Assembly (NCBI RefSeq): GCF_900456975.1
Contig: NZ_UGYM01000002.1
Span: forward strand, 4,836,001-4,900,000
DNA from: Shewanella baltica
Lineage (GTDB): Bacteria > Pseudomonadota > Gammaproteobacteria > Enterobacterales > Shewanellaceae
Length of the DNA: 64,000 nt
Direction of reading: 5' to 3'
Shown here: piece after piece, positions 1 through 12,262 of the stretch
Layout of the letters: every line of letters begins with the position of its first letter
Position numbering within the stretch: the stretch's first letter is position 1
Translations under genes and position numbers: made by a program
Notes under the pieces: model-generated
Databases searched by the model: none
What the model saw: the letters and a program-made list of their open reading frames with translations, nothing else
Told to the model about the DNA's origin: nothing

Positions 1-51
1 CAATATGGTGATTATGCTGTGGCGACGCTGCTGTGTGTTTCGTTTGTTCAT
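1..51 (-). CDS. DeoR-family transcriptional regulator, N-terminal fragment
   Basis: Only the first 17 codons are in the window. They start at an ATG and read MNKRNTQQRRHSIITIL, the basic start of a DeoR/GlpR-type helix-turn-helix repressor (NTQQRR.xII). The gene runs off the left edge. In Shewanella a DeoR-family gene commonly lies between glmS and a TonB-dependent receptor, which matches this position; that comparison is from memory. The upstream DNA carries repeated TTTCG motifs typical of operators in this family, so autoregulation is likely. The effector and targets cannot be read from this fragment; amino-sugar (glmS) control is an inference from neighbourhood only. Confidence 0.7.
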   Translation of the reverse strand, partial: MNKRNTQQRRHSIITIL

Positions 52-68
52 AAAACCTTTCAGGTAAG

Positions 69-134
69 TTTCGATTCGAAAGATGCATTATAGTGAAACG
101 AAACTTTTTTGCTAGTATTCGAAACACTGTTTCG
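69..134 (-). promoter_or_regulatory. Promoter and TTTCG-repeat operators of the DeoR-family gene
   Basis: Reading on the minus strand, a perfect -10 hexamer TATAAT (87-92) is flanked by TTTCG-type repeats: an imperfect palindrome TTTCGATTCGAAA (69-81), the tandem GAAACGAAAC (95-104), and an inverted repeat CGAAACA-C-TGTTTCG with perfect arms (120-134). No good -35 box is visible. DeoR-family repressors often bind tandem or inverted TTTCG-like motifs, so these are probably operators overlapping the promoter. The binding protein is inferred to be the adjacent regulator. Confidence 0.55.
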
Positions 135-190
135 CATGTTCCGGCGTATTTTTTATCGTTCTGTAATAATGAACTTAAACATCAGCCAAT

Positions 191-227
191 AAAAAAAGCC
201 GCTTATCATTTAAGGACAAGCGGCTTT
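191..227 (-). terminator. Rho-independent terminator of the TonB-dependent receptor gene
   Basis: A 10-bp perfect stem (AAAGCCGCTT at 195-204 with AAGCGGCTTT at 218-227) is followed on the minus strand by a run of T. It lies 25 nt after the receptor stop codon. Confidence 0.85.
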
Positions 228-251
228 AAATGAATTTAAAACCTAATAAAT

Positions 252-2372
252 TTAGAACTTAGCTTCGACGGCAACACTAAAGTTACGGCCTTGGCCGATA
301 GTCACCATCTTATCGCTGCCACCGTCTAAATATTCAGTATCGAATAGGTTTCTGACGTTGGCACGAAGGCTCACATCTTTACCCATGATATCCATAGTGT
401 AGGCTGCACCTATATCGAAGCGCACATAGCCGCCTTTAGTAATGCTGTTATCTTTATCGGCGAAGCGATCACCCACATAAATGGCACCAAAGTTCATAGC
501 AAAGTTATCAGTCACTTCATAACGGGTCCAGATATTCGCCGACCATTCAGGCGCATCGACAGGTGTTTTACCATCTAAGATTTTCCCATCGATCTTGCCA
601 GCACCCGTTTTATATTCGGCATCTAAATACATCATAGAAGAAGTCACAAACCAGCTTTCACCTAACTGACCTTGGGCACCAACTTCAAAACCGCGGTGAT
701 GCTGCTCGCCACCTTGAGTAGTAATAGTTTTCTTGCCATCACTCGTTTCGGGAATATCTTGCTCTATGGTGACATTAGAAACCGTAATATCAAAAAGTGC
801 TGCTGTTAACAGTAGGCTGTCATCAAACAACTCCCACTTAGTCCCTAATTCATATTGAGTACCGTATTCAGGCTTAAGGTTATCTCCTTCATTTACATCT
901 TCTGAACTTGTCACTGAACCCTGTGGTGTAAAGCTTTTTGAATAATTAATGTAAATACTGCCATTAGCCATTGGCGAATAAATCACCCCAAACTTAGGCG
1001 ACACGGCATAGCTGTTCCCACCTATAGCGTCTTTCTTCTGTTCGTCGTAACGTACACCTGCAAGTAACTTCCATTGTTCATTAAGCGTCATTAAATCCTG
1101 CAGGTAGAAACCGTAATACTTATAGGTACTCGCGTTACCTTTGGGTTTTGTGTGGTAATCGAGAGCAGGCTGAGTAATAGGCTGCCCAGGAATAACCGTT
1201 TGAGCTGCCCCACGGTGAATTTGTTGCTGATAGAAATAATCGAGATAGTTAGCCCCAATCAGCAGTTGATGCTGCATTCCCGCCAACGCAAATTCACCGG
1301 TGAAATCGGCATAAGCGGTTTTATGCTGCCAATCATCGTAACGATCGAAGGGTTTAATCTTATAACCATCCTTGAATGGATCTTCGGAGCCTTCAATCAA
1401 ACTTGGCGCAGAATCAAAACGTTGGCGATTAAACTGCTGATCGTTATAACCCGCTTTGACTTTCCAGTTGTCACTCATATGCCAAGTCAGATCGGCACCT
1501 AAGTTTGACACTGTATTGTCAGTAAAGGCCCAAGGCGCATCCCAAACGGTTTTACGTTCGCCAATGACATTACCTTGTTTATCTAACCAACCACCCGCAT
1601 CGATATCCGCTTTATCTTGGGTATGGTCGTATTTAACCGACAGTAACAAATCGTCGCTTAGGTCAAATTCCATGTTGAGATAACCTAACCAGCGATCGCG
1701 CTCTTGGTTCTCATCATTAGCGGAATACTCACGCCAGTATTTTGTATCTTGCTTCACTAACACACCGCGGTAACGAATACTTTGTGCTTCGTTTAAACTG
1801 CCACCCGCATCGAGCTGTGCACGGGTAGAACCGTAGCCATCGGTATCAAAACCTAAGTTAAGCATTGAATCATAGGTTGGTTTCTTAGTGACCATATTCA
1901 CTAAACCACCAGGGCCAGATTGACCATACAACATGCTCGAAGGGCCTTTTAACACTTCGACTTGCTGCAGGGTTTCGATGGGTTGTACGTAATGGGACCA
2001 TTGCTGATGGCCATTGATGAGATAACCATTACCAGAATCTAACTCGAAGCCACGGATGCTAAAAACTTGGCGGTTCCAACGCTGGGTTCCTGCAGTGATA
2101 GAGGAATCATTAACTAACACTTCAGCGAGGTTAGTCGCCAGCTGTTCGTCCGTGACAAAATCGGGGATCACATTAACTGATTGTGGGGTATCCATTAAGT
2201 CGATATCACCGCGCATGGCGCCTGATGCTGTACCCACTTTATAATCGTTAAAAGTGCGGCCAGTAACATTAATGCGCTCGATATTTGCGTCGCTAGCCAC
2301 CTCTGCCAACACAGGCATAGCCATTAATGCCGAACCTACGGCCAAACCTACAACTGAATATTTAAATACCAT
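252..2372 (-). CDS. TonB-dependent siderophore receptor
   Basis: Outer-membrane 22-strand barrel receptor for ferric-siderophore uptake, energised by TonB-ExbBD. The protein opens with a signal peptide (hydrophobic to about residue 23, ending MPVLAE). A plug domain follows, with the family hallmarks DTPQSVNVIP, FSIRGFELD and VEVLKGPSSMLYGQSGPGGLVNMVTKKP. A long barrel ends in a C-terminal phenylalanine (VAVEAKF). The ATG at 2372 is preferred because a GAGG Shine-Dalgarno sits 8 nt upstream; a GTG three codons earlier would overlap that site. The product is 706 residues, normal for the family. The ligand cannot be told from sequence. Iron control by Fur is expected. Confidence 0.9.
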   Translation of the reverse strand: MVFKYSVVGLAVGSALMAMPVLAEVASDANIERINVTGRTFNDYKVGTASGAMRGDIDLMDTPQSVNVIPDFVTDEQLATNLAEVLVNDSSITAGTQRWNRQVFSIRGFELDSGNGYLINGHQQWSHYVQPIETLQQVEVLKGPSSMLYGQSGPGGLVNMVTKKPTYDSMLNLGFDTDGYGSTRAQLDAGGSLNEAQSIRYRGVLVKQDTKYWREYSANDENQERDRWLGYLNMEFDLSDDLLLSVKYDHTQDKADIDAGGWLDKQGNVIGERKTVWDAPWAFTDNTVSNLGADLTWHMSDNWKVKAGYNDQQFNRQRFDSAPSLIEGSEDPFKDGYKIKPFDRYDDWQHKTAYADFTGEFALAGMQHQLLIGANYLDYFYQQQIHRGAAQTVIPGQPITQPALDYHTKPKGNASTYKYYGFYLQDLMTLNEQWKLLAGVRYDEQKKDAIGGNSYAVSPKFGVIYSPMANGSIYINYSKSFTPQGSVTSSEDVNEGDNLKPEYGTQYELGTKWELFDDSLLLTAALFDITVSNVTIEQDIPETSDGKKTITTQGGEQHHRGFEVGAQGQLGESWFVTSSMMYLDAEYKTGAGKIDGKILDGKTPVDAPEWSANIWTRYEVTDNFAMNFGAIYVGDRFADKDNSITKGGYVRFDIGAAYTMDIMGKDVSLRANVRNLFDTEYLDGGSDKMVTIGQGRNFSVAVEAKF

Positions 2373-2419
2373 TGCCAACACCTCAATTAGACCTTTCGTC
2401 TTAGAATTGCAGGCAATAT

Positions 2420-2440
2420 AAATGAGAAGTGTTTTTATTT
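2420..2440 (-). promoter_or_regulatory. Possible Fur-box-like imperfect palindrome
   Basis: AAATGAGAAGTGTTTTTATTT is an AT-rich imperfect inverted repeat (7 of 10 arm positions pair) about 48 bp upstream of the receptor start. Its position and composition suggest a Fur site, but the match to the GATAATGATAATCATTATC consensus is weak. The call rests mainly on the siderophore-receptor context. Confidence 0.25.
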
Positions 2441-2604
2441 AATCTTCTTTACACGAATTTACAATTAGCTGTGATATAGATCTAAATCTGTTTAAAACCA
2501 ATAGATTGCAAATACCACAATAGGATTAACTCAACCTTAATTACGTGACTTTTATTGTTTTCCATCTGAATTAAACGAATCTAATTTCCAACAATCTGAC
2601 TAAA

Positions 2605-2630
2605 TATAAAAGCGGCACATGGCCGCTTTA
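2605..2630 (-). terminator. Terminator after glmU
   Basis: An 8-bp stem AAAGCGGC/GCCGCTTT (2609-2616 with 2622-2629) and a 5-nt loop lie 27 nt past the glmU stop. A moderately T-rich tail follows on the minus strand. Confidence 0.75.
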
Positions 2631-2656
2631 TAGATACTCAGTTGAGTTAAATAAAC

Positions 2657-4039
2657 TTACTTTTTAATTTTGACTGGACGTTGCCAACCCGTCAGGTGCT
2701 TTTGTTTAACACGGGTAATGACTAACTCATTTTCACCCACATCGCGGGTAATGGTTGAGCCAGCGCCTAAGGTTGCGCCTTTACCGATAGTGACAGGTGC
2801 CACTAGCTGAGTGTCTGAGCCAACAAAGACATTATCTTCGATAACGGTAAGATGCTTATTCGCACCATCATAATTACAAGTAATAGTGCCAGCACCGATG
2901 TTAACGCCATCACCTATAACGGCATCGCCTAAATAGGCTAAGTGTCCAGCTTTTGATCCCACGCCAATCACCGCTTTTTTCACTTCAACAAAGTTACCTA
3001 TATGTGCATCTTGCTTAAGTTCTGCTCCCGGACGTAAACGGGCAAATGGGCCAGCACTGGCAGCAACGCCCAGTTTAGCGCCTTCGATAATAGAGTAAGG
3101 TTTGATCTCAGCGTTATCGGCAATCTCACAATCGATTAAAATCGCTCCAGCGCCAATAGTAACATTATTACCTAAGGTCACTTTGCCTTCGAATATCACG
3201 TTGATATCGATCATCACATCCATACCGACGGTGACGTCACCACGGATATCGATACGGCTTGGATCGCGCAGGTTCGCCCCCGCCAACATCAGTTTTTCGG
3301 CTTCACGGGCTTGGTAAGCGCGTTCAAGTTGCGCCAGTTGCACGCGGTTATTGGCGCCTTCCACTTCAATCGCAGATTGTGGTTGAGCAGTATCAATAGC
3401 AACGCCATCAGCGTGCGCCATGGCAATAATATCCGTTAGATAATATTCGCCTTGGGCATTGTTATTCGATAAACGGCTCAACCAAGCTTTAAGTTGTTTA
3501 CCTGGAACGGCCATGATGCCGGTATTGATTTCGTTGATCAGTAGCTGCTCTGCTGTAGCATCTTTCTGCTCAATAATACCGATGACTTTTCCTTGTTCTT
3601 GACCTTCACAGGGAGTACGGACAATACGGCCATAACCCATAGGATTGGCTAAATTCACCGTTAAAATAGCCACACCATTTTCAGGGCGAGCAGCGAGTAA
3701 GGCTTCAAGGGTTGATTGTTGAATCAGTGGCACATCGCCGTAAAGAATGAGCACAGTATCATTGTCAGCAATATGCGGGCTCGCTTGCGCAACCGCATGA
3801 CCCGTGCCTAATTGCTCAGCTTGCAATACCCAGTTAAGTTGTTGCTCACCTAAGCTGGCTTTTAGCTTATCAGCACCATAACCGTAGACTAACTGAATCG
3901 CGTCACTACCCACTTTATGGGCGGTATCTATGACATGTTGCACCATGCTCTTGTGGGCGATGGGATGTAATACCTTAGGAAGGTCAGAGCGCATCCGTGT
4001 TCCCTTGCCAGCTGCTAAGATCACTACATTTAATGCCAT
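2657..4039 (-). CDS. glmU: Bifunctional UDP-N-acetylglucosamine pyrophosphorylase / glucosamine-1-phosphate N-acetyltransferase
   Basis: Makes UDP-GlcNAc for peptidoglycan and lipopolysaccharide. The C-terminal domain acetylates glucosamine-1-phosphate and the N-terminal domain transfers UMP. Visible marks are the nucleotidyltransferase signature LAAGKGTRM (residues 8-16) with the following lysine, QLGTGHA near 77 and YGDVPL near 100. A left-handed beta-helix of hexapeptide repeats in the second half carries RPGAEL, VEVKKA and [13 protein letters not shown]. The start at 4039 is chosen for its AGGA 7 nt upstream; two earlier ATGs in frame lack this spacing. The 460-residue length matches the family. 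It stands downstream of the atp operon but behind a terminator. Confidence 0.97.
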   Translation of the reverse strand: MALNVVILAAGKGTRMRSDLPKVLHPIAHKSMVQHVIDTAHKVGSDAIQLVYGYGADKLKASLGEQQLNWVLQAEQLGTGHAVAQASPHIADNDTVLILYGDVPLIQQSTLEALLAARPENGVAILTVNLANPMGYGRIVRTPCEGQEQGKVIGIIEQKDATAEQLLINEINTGIMAVPGKQLKAWLSRLSNNNAQGEYYLTDIIAMAHADGVAIDTAQPQSAIEVEGANNRVQLAQLERAYQAREAEKLMLAGANLRDPSRIDIRGDVTVGMDVMIDINVIFEGKVTLGNNVTIGAGAILIDCEIADNAEIKPYSIIEGAKLGVAASAGPFARLRPGAELKQDAHIGNFVEVKKAVIGVGSKAGHLAYLGDAVIGDGVNIGAGTITCNYDGANKHLTVIEDNVFVGSDTQLVAPVTIGKGATLGAGSTITRDVGENELVITRVKQKHLTGWQRPVKIKK

Positions 4040-4182
4040 TGTCATATCCTTGAACAAATACCCAAGAGGGTGAAAAAATTACGGTCGATTTTGTAGCGCA
4101 ATTTTAACGGAAAGCACATAGAAAAGCGAAGCGGATAGCGATAGGAATAGCTCAAAAACACGCTTACCCAAATTTCAGCCAC

Positions 4183-4212
4183 AAAAAAGGCGACCTTATG
4201 GTCGCCTTTTTT
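4183..4212 (-). terminator. Terminator of the atp operon
   Basis: A strong 13-bp stem (AAAAAAGGCGACC, 4183-4195, pairing with 4200-4212) and a 4-nt loop lie 15 nt beyond the atpC stop. The A-run becomes a T-run on the minus strand. Confidence 0.9.
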
Positions 4213-4226
4213 CACAAACAATAACC

Positions 4227-4655
4227 TTATCTGGCAATGTTTTTCTTGATGGTTTCAACAACACGTAATTGAGCCATAGCCTTAGCTAGTTCAACCATAG
4301 CCGCGTCATAATTGAAGTCAGCACCTGCATTAGCCATATGGGCTTCTGCACGACGCTTAGCTTCTAATGCCGCTTGCTCATCAATATCTTTGGCACGCAT
4401 AACCACATCAGCCAATACGGAAACAGTAGAAGGTTGTACTTCCAGAATACCACCTGAAAGGTAAAACACTTCTTCACTGCCGTCTTGCTTGACGATGCGC
4501 GCCATGCCAGGTTTGATATAACTCAGCAAAGGAGCATGGCCATGCATTATGCCCAACTCACCTTCTGAACCAGTCACTTGCAGCGAAGCTACACGACCAG
4601 AGAAGATTTTGCTCTCTGCACTTACTATATCAAGATGTACTGTCATGGCTGCCAT
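4227..4655 (-). CDS. atpC: F1Fo ATP synthase subunit epsilon
   Basis: Epsilon subunit of the F1 central stalk, coupling rotor to catalytic head and restraining ATP hydrolysis. The 142-residue protein has the usual N-terminal beta-sandwich ([30 protein letters not shown]) and a C-terminal helical hairpin rich in Ala/Glu ([10 protein letters not shown]). AAGGAG sits 6 nt before the ATG. One mild oddity is a His in LGIMHGHAP where many relatives have Pro. It is the last gene of atpIBEFHAGDC. Confidence 0.97.
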
Positions 4656-4691
4656 CCCGTTCTCCTTAAGAAACTAAGTATTGCTACTTAG

Positions 4692-6113
<1,422 letters not shown>

Positions 6114-6118
6114 CTAAC

Positions 6119-6979
6119 CTAAACCGCAGAGGCACCAGAAACAATTTCCGACAGTTCTTGCGTAATCGCAGCCTGACGGGCCTTGTTATAGACCAGTTGC
6201 AAGTCGTTGATAAGCTCACCAGCGTTGTCTGTTGCCGACTTCATCGCCACCATACGGGCAGCTTGTTCAGAGGCAATGTTTTCAACAACACCTTGGTAAA
6301 CCTGAGATTCTACATAACGGACCAATAAGGTATCCAAAAGTGCTTTTGGATCTGGCTCGTAGATATAATCCCAACGATGAGCAGTTTCATCATCTTCTGA
6401 TTTAGGCAAAGGTAGCAGCTGCTCGATCACAGGAGTCTGCGTCATAGTATTCACAAATTTGTTAAATACCACGTACAGACGATCCAGCTTGCCTTCGTTG
6501 TAAGCTTCTAGCATGACACCGACTGTCCCGATCAAGTCAGCGAGCTTTGGAGCATCGCCTAAACCTGAAGCGTGAGCAGACACTTGTCCACCGAAGTTTT
6601 TGAAAAACTGCACACTACGTGCGCCGATTGGGCAAAATTCAAATTCTGCACCTTGGGCTTTCCAGCTTTTCACGTCTGCAATAACCTTTTTGAAAAGGTT
6701 AACGTTCAGACCACCACAAAGGCCACGGTCGGTTGCCACAACAATGTAACCAACCCGCTTAGCCTCTCTCACCTCCAAATAGGGGTGTTTATACTCGAGA
6801 GAACCTTGCGCTACGTGACCGATCACCTTACGCATGCTTTCCGCATATGGACGGCTCGCAGCCATGCGTTCCTGCGCTCTGCGCATTTTGCTGGCTGCCA
6901 CCATTTCCATGGCGGACGTGATCTTCTGAGTGTTTTTCACACTCGCGATCTTGGTTTTAATCTCTTTAGCGCCGGCCAT
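6119..6979 (-). CDS. atpG: F1Fo ATP synthase subunit gamma
   Basis: Rotor shaft of F1. The 286-residue protein has the conserved N-terminal coiled-coil helix ([30 protein letters not shown]), a central Rossmann-like part ([18 protein letters not shown]) and the C-terminal helix [13 protein letters not shown] with [16 protein letters not shown] at the end. A purine-rich GAGAGTAGAG stretch abuts the ATG. It lies between atpA and atpD in the standard order. Confidence 0.97.
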   Translation of the reverse strand: MAGAKEIKTKIASVKNTQKITSAMEMVAASKMRRAQERMAASRPYAESMRKVIGHVAQGSLEYKHPYLEVREAKRVGYIVVATDRGLCGGLNVNLFKKVIADVKSWKAQGAEFEFCPIGARSVQFFKNFGGQVSAHASGLGDAPKLADLIGTVGVMLEAYNEGKLDRLYVVFNKFVNTMTQTPVIEQLLPLPKSEDDETAHRWDYIYEPDPKALLDTLLVRYVESQVYQGVVENIASEQAARMVAMKSATDNAGELINDLQLVYNKARQAAITQELSEIVSGASAV

Positions 6980-7029
6980 CTCTACTCTCCAATCTGGACC
7001 TGAGGTGTCTTAAGACACCTCTATCATTG

Positions 7030-8571
7030 TTACCAGGTTTGGGTTGCTACGAACTTGTCGAGGCCAGCTTTTAATTCAGCTTCGATATCAGCGCTATAAT
7101 CGCCAGTATCATTGATAAGCTTCATTAAAGGAGCATGCTCGCTGTTCATGAACGAGAGCAGAGCGGCTTCGAAATTACCGACCTTATTCAGCTCAACACT
7201 CTTCAGGTAACCTTTTTCAGCTGAGAAAATAGACACAGCTTGAGCGGCTACGCTCATTGGAGCATATTGCTTTTGCTTCATCAGTTCGGTAACACGCACA
7301 CCATGCTCAAGTTGAGCACGTGTTGCATCGTCAAGATCAGATGCAAATTGCGAGAACGCAGCAAGCTCACGATACTGTGCTAGTGCGGTACGAATACCAC
7401 CAGACAGTTTCTTGATGATCTTAGTCTGAGCCGCACCACCAACACGAGAAACAGAAATACCTGGGTTAACCGCTGGACGTAGGCCAGAGTTAAACAGATC
7501 GGTCTCAAGGAAGATCTGACCATCGGTAATAGAAATTACGTTGGTCGGTACGAATGCAGAAACGTCACCCGCTTGCGTTTCAATAATCGGCAGCGCGGTT
7601 AAAGAACCGGTTTTGCCAGTTACTGCACCTTTAGTGAACTTCTCTACATAAATCGCGTTAACGCGTGATGCACGCTCTAGTAAACGTGAGTGTAGATAGA
7701 ATACGTCACCTGGGTAAGCTTCACGGCCTGGTGGACGCTTGAGCAGTAACGAAATTTGACGATAAGCAACTGCTTGTTTAGACAAATCATCGTATACGAT
7801 CAAAGAATCTTCACCGCGGTCACGGAAGTATTCACCCATAGAACAACCAGAATATGGCGCTAAGTATTGCAGAGCAGCAGCTTCAGAAGCCGTTGCAACA
7901 ACAACGATAGTGTTAGCTAACGCACCGTGTTCTTCTAGCTTGCGCACTACGTTAGCGATAGTAGAAGCCTTTTGGCCAATCGCAACGTACACACATTTAA
8001 TGCCAGAATTTTTCTGGTTGATAATTGCGTCGATCGCCATAGCTGTTTTACCAGTTTGACGGTCGCCAATGATCAATTCACGTTGACCACGACCGATAGG
8101 GATCATGGCATCAACGGCTTTATAACCAGTTTGAACTGGTTGATCAACAGACTGACGTTCAATAACACCTGGTGCGATAACTTCAATTGGCGAGTAACCA
8201 TCGTTATCGATAGGTCCTTTTCCGTCAATTGGCTCACCTAGAGTGTTAACAACGCGGCCAAGAAGACCGCGGCCAACTGGAACTTCCAGAATACGGCCAG
8301 TCGTTTTCACTTTTACGCCTTCTGCTAAATCAGCATAAGGACCCATTACTACGGCACCGACAGAATCACGTTCAAGGTTCAACGCGATTGCAAAACGGTT
8401 ACCAGGCAGTTCGATCATCTCACCTTGCATCACGTCGGCTAGGCCGTGGATGCGGATGATGCCGTCACTTACCGCAACGATAGTACCTTCGTTACGAGAT
8501 TCGCTAACGACTTCGAACTGCTCGATCCGCTGCTTAATCAGATCGCTGATTTCAGTGGAATTCAGTTGCAT
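7030..8571 (-). CDS. atpA: F1Fo ATP synthase subunit alpha
   Basis: Non-catalytic nucleotide-binding subunit of F1. The N-terminus is [19 protein letters not shown], the P-loop GDRQTGKTA is near residue 170, and [30 protein letters not shown] holds the Walker B strand and family signature. [13 protein letters not shown] carries the arginine finger. The ATG at 8571 has GGGAG 7 nt upstream; a TTG two codons earlier is in frame but badly spaced. The resulting 513 residues equal the usual length. Confidence 0.98.
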
Positions 8572-8585
8572 GCTCAAACTCCCAA

Positions 8586-9119
8586 TTACGACTGCAGCTT
8601 ATCAGACAGACGCGATAATTTACCGCGGACCGAGCCATCGATGACTAGGTCTCCTGTCTTAATGATTACACCGGCGATGAGCGCGGCGTCAGTGCTGCAA
8701 TTCAGCTTAACTTTGCGTGCGAGACGTTTCTCTAAAGAAATACTAATCTGCTGTTGTTGTTCAGAGCTCAGCTCAGTTGCAGAAACCACATAGGCTTCCA
8801 CTTCTTTTGCCCACTCATTACGGTATTCAGTAAATAACTGAGATACAGCAGGTAGTACCTTTAAGCGACCGTTTTCAGCCATTACCTTTATCAGGTTCTG
8901 ACCTTGCACATTGACTTGCTCGCCACACACACTAATAAAGAGTGCTGCGAGCTTAGTGCTGGCTAAAGAGCCAGCTAACAGTGGTTGCATGGTTTCGTTT
9001 TCACTCACCAATGCGGCAAACGTAAGCATTTCTGCCCATGAATCCACTGCATCTTGTTCAATAGCAAAGTCAAAAGCTGCCTTTGCGTAAGGGCGAGCGA
9101 TGGTGGTTAATTCAGCCAT
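8586..9119 (-). CDS. atpH: F1Fo ATP synthase subunit delta
   Basis: Peripheral-stalk subunit that ties the b dimer to the top of F1. The 177-residue protein has the typical start ([18 protein letters not shown]) and C-terminal block ([40 protein letters not shown]). GGGAG precedes the ATG by 8 nt. It lies 15 nt downstream of atpF and 14 nt upstream of atpA. Confidence 0.97.
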
Positions 9120-9134
9120 AACTCAACTCCCTTA

Positions 9135-9605
9135 TCAAATTTCAGCGACTAGTTTATTAACTATGTCACTGTGGGCGGCTGGATCAATAGAACGCTCAAG
9201 GATCTTCTCAGCACCCATGATGGCAAGAGTAGCAACCTGCTTACGCAGATCCTCTTTGACGCGATTACGTTCAGCTTCAATTTCTGCTTTACCCTGAGCG
9301 ATGATTTTAGCACGCTCAGCGTCTGCTTCGGTTTTGGCTTCTTCAACTATTTGAGCTTTACGCTTGTTAGCTTGCTCAATAATTTCATTAGCCGTTACCT
9401 TGGCTTCTTTTAGTTGGTCAGTCGCTTTCGCTTGTGCCAACTCCAGGTCTTTTACCGCACGATCAGCATCAGCTAGACCGTCAGCAATCCTTTTTTGGCG
9501 CTCTTCGATGGCATTCATCAAAGGGGGCCATACAAACTTCATGCAAAACCACACGAAGATGATAAAGGCGACCGTCTGACCGATTAGGGTAGCGTTGAAA
9601 TTCAC
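9135..9605 (-). CDS. atpF: F1Fo ATP synthase subunit b
   Basis: Membrane-anchored peripheral-stalk subunit. One N-terminal transmembrane helix ([23 protein letters not shown], residues 5-27) is followed by a long charged coiled coil (Ala/Glu/Lys-rich heptads from about 35 to 130) and a C-terminal F1-delta binding segment. The start codon is GTG with a GGAGG 5 nt upstream. Its 156 residues match the family. Confidence 0.97.
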
Positions 9606-9642
9606 AACAGCCTCCTATTTAGAGTTAAGACAGAAGCGTTTT

Positions 9643-9909
<267 letters not shown>

Positions 9910-9958
9910 CTAAATCTATATTAGTTGATGATTTAGTTTAAAATTTCTTCAGCAATCC

Positions 9959-10756
<798 letters not shown>

Positions 10757-10765
10757 TCATCCCAC

Positions 10766-11149
10766 TTAACTTTGCTTGAAGTATAAAGGAGCTGTCCAAT
10801 GCACGATTAGCGTCAGCACATAACAAACAAAAAGCGGCATAAAAGCGACCTTAAGATTGATAAATACAAACGAAAACATTGCGATGGTTAACAGCAACTT
10901 TACCGCTTCCCCCCAGTAAAAAGCCTTTATGACTTTTGCAGCTGAACTTGCTCCCGTGTGGGAGAAAGCGAGGGTTGCGAATACAAAATTAGGGAGCACA
11001 GCGATTGAACCACCTGCTAAAGCAGAATAGCCAAACTGAACTCCCCACACGGCGAAAAAGAGAATTGAAGCACCCCCAGCGACCGCCGCCTGCATCATCA
11101 CCAATTTATAGGCTGACCACCGGCCACGACGCGCTAAAACCTTACTCAA
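10766..11149 (-). CDS. atpI: ATP synthase accessory protein I
   Basis: Small membrane protein that helps assemble the c-ring and opens most bacterial atp operons. Four hydrophobic helices are visible (from MMQAAVAGGASILFFAVWG to the C-terminal LFVCYVLTLIVHW). The start is read as TTG at 11149: it has a GGAGAGGA ribosome site just upstream and gives 127 residues, the usual size, beginning LSKVLARRGRW. A further upstream in-frame start exists at 11221 but lacks a ribosome site and would add an unrelated hydrophilic leader. Confidence 0.85.
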   Translation of the reverse strand: MSKVLARRGRWSAYKLVMMQAAVAGGASILFFAVWGVQFGYSALAGGSIAVLPNFVFATLAFSHTGASSAAKVIKAFYWGEAVKLLLTIAMFSFVFINLKVAFMPLFVCYVLTLIVHWTAPLYFKQS

Positions 11150-11235
11150 TTCATCCTCTCCGCATTCATACTTTTTGTTTCGATGACCGGATGACAAATA
11201 CCCGTATTTATGTCGATGCACAAAAAGCTTGCGAA

Positions 11236-11263
11236 AGTATACCTTTTCACGCCTTCATTGCAA
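11236..11263 (-). promoter_or_regulatory. Sigma-70 promoter for the atp operon
   Basis: On the minus strand TTGCAA (11258-11263), a 16-bp spacer and TATACT (11236-11241) form a good sigma-70 promoter. Transcription would begin near 11229, leaving about an 80-nt leader before atpI. No other good candidate was seen between parB and atpI. Confidence 0.6.
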
Positions 11264-11374
11264 CTTTGAGATAAGGAAAAACAACACTTTTAACGTGATC
11301 TAGCGCCAAACGAGTTAAAATGTAAGATTAGCATCTGTCACAAATTTACATTAAAAACTGTTAATCTACAGACA

Positions 11375-12253
11375 TTAATGAATTTTACTAAGAATTCCGT
11401 CTAATTCAGCCAGATTCTGATAGTTAATTACAATTTTACCTGTGCCCTTACTACTATGAGCGATAGAAACCTTGGCACCTAATCTTTCAATTAACTGCTG
11501 CTCTAAACGACAAACATCTTGATCTTTAGTCGTAGTTTCGGCTTGTTTAGGCGGATTTAAGGTTTGATTAATTAATCGTTCAGTTTCGCGAACGGTTAAT
11601 TCCTTAGCGGCCACTAATCTCGCAAGATTTGTTTGTTCTTCTCCCTCAATTGCTAACAAAGCGCGAGCATGACCCATATCGATGTCACCATACTCGAGTA
11701 GACGTTTTACCGGCTCATTTAAGCCGTTTAAACGTAACAAGTTAGATACACTCGCTCTGGATTTTCCCACAACATCGGCAACTTGTTGGTGAGTCAGTTC
11801 AAATTCTTGCATTAAACGTTGCAATGCAATGGCTTCTTCCATGGCATTTAAATCTTCACGCTGGATGTTTTCAATCAAAGCGATAGCAACAGCGGCTTCA
11901 TCGGGCACTTGTTTGACTATGCAGGGGATTTTATTTAAGCCAGCAAGTTGAGAAGCACGCCAGCGACGTTCGCCCGCAATGATCTCATACATGTCGTTTG
12001 CCACTTGTCTTACAACGATGGGCTGAATAATGCCTTGGTTGCGGATAGAATGCGCCAGTTCTTCCAACGCTTCGGGGGACATGTCTTTACGAGGTTGATA
12101 CTTACCCGGTTGTAATAAGTCTAAATCGAGATGGATAAGCTCTTCTTTTTTATCGACAACATTAGCTTCGTCAGTGTGTTTTTTACTGGCGGCATGGCTG
12201 TTACTCAGTAGGGCATCTAACCCTTTGCCTAATCCTCTTTTCTTTAACGTCAT
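11375..12253 (-). CDS. parB: Chromosome-partitioning protein ParB
   Basis: CTP-dependent DNA clamp that loads at parS and organises the origin for ParA-driven segregation. The 292-residue protein has a basic start (KKRGLGKGLDALL), the ParB/Srx N-domain with the CTP-binding GERRWRASQLAG motif, and the helix-turn-helix LTHQQVADVVGKSRASVSNLLRL that reads parS. A C-terminal dimerisation segment follows. AAGGATC precedes the ATG. It starts 9 nt after parA. Its likely targets are the three parS sites at 36.9, 38.3 and 41.3 kb in this window. Confidence 0.97.
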   Translation of the reverse strand: MTLKKRGLGKGLDALLSNSHAASKKHTDEANVVDKKEELIHLDLDLLQPGKYQPRKDMSPEALEELAHSIRNQGIIQPIVVRQVANDMYEIIAGERRWRASQLAGLNKIPCIVKQVPDEAAVAIALIENIQREDLNAMEEAIALQRLMQEFELTHQQVADVVGKSRASVSNLLRLNGLNEPVKRLLEYGDIDMGHARALLAIEGEEQTNLARLVAAKELTVRETERLINQTLNPPKQAETTTKDQDVCRLEQQLIERLGAKVSIAHSSKGTGKIVINYQNLAELDGILSKIH

Positions 12254-12262
12254 GGTGATCCT

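Noticed and set aside
6572..7003. 143-codon frame opposite atpG
   Set aside because: Antisense to a conserved gene; composition typical of a shadow frame.
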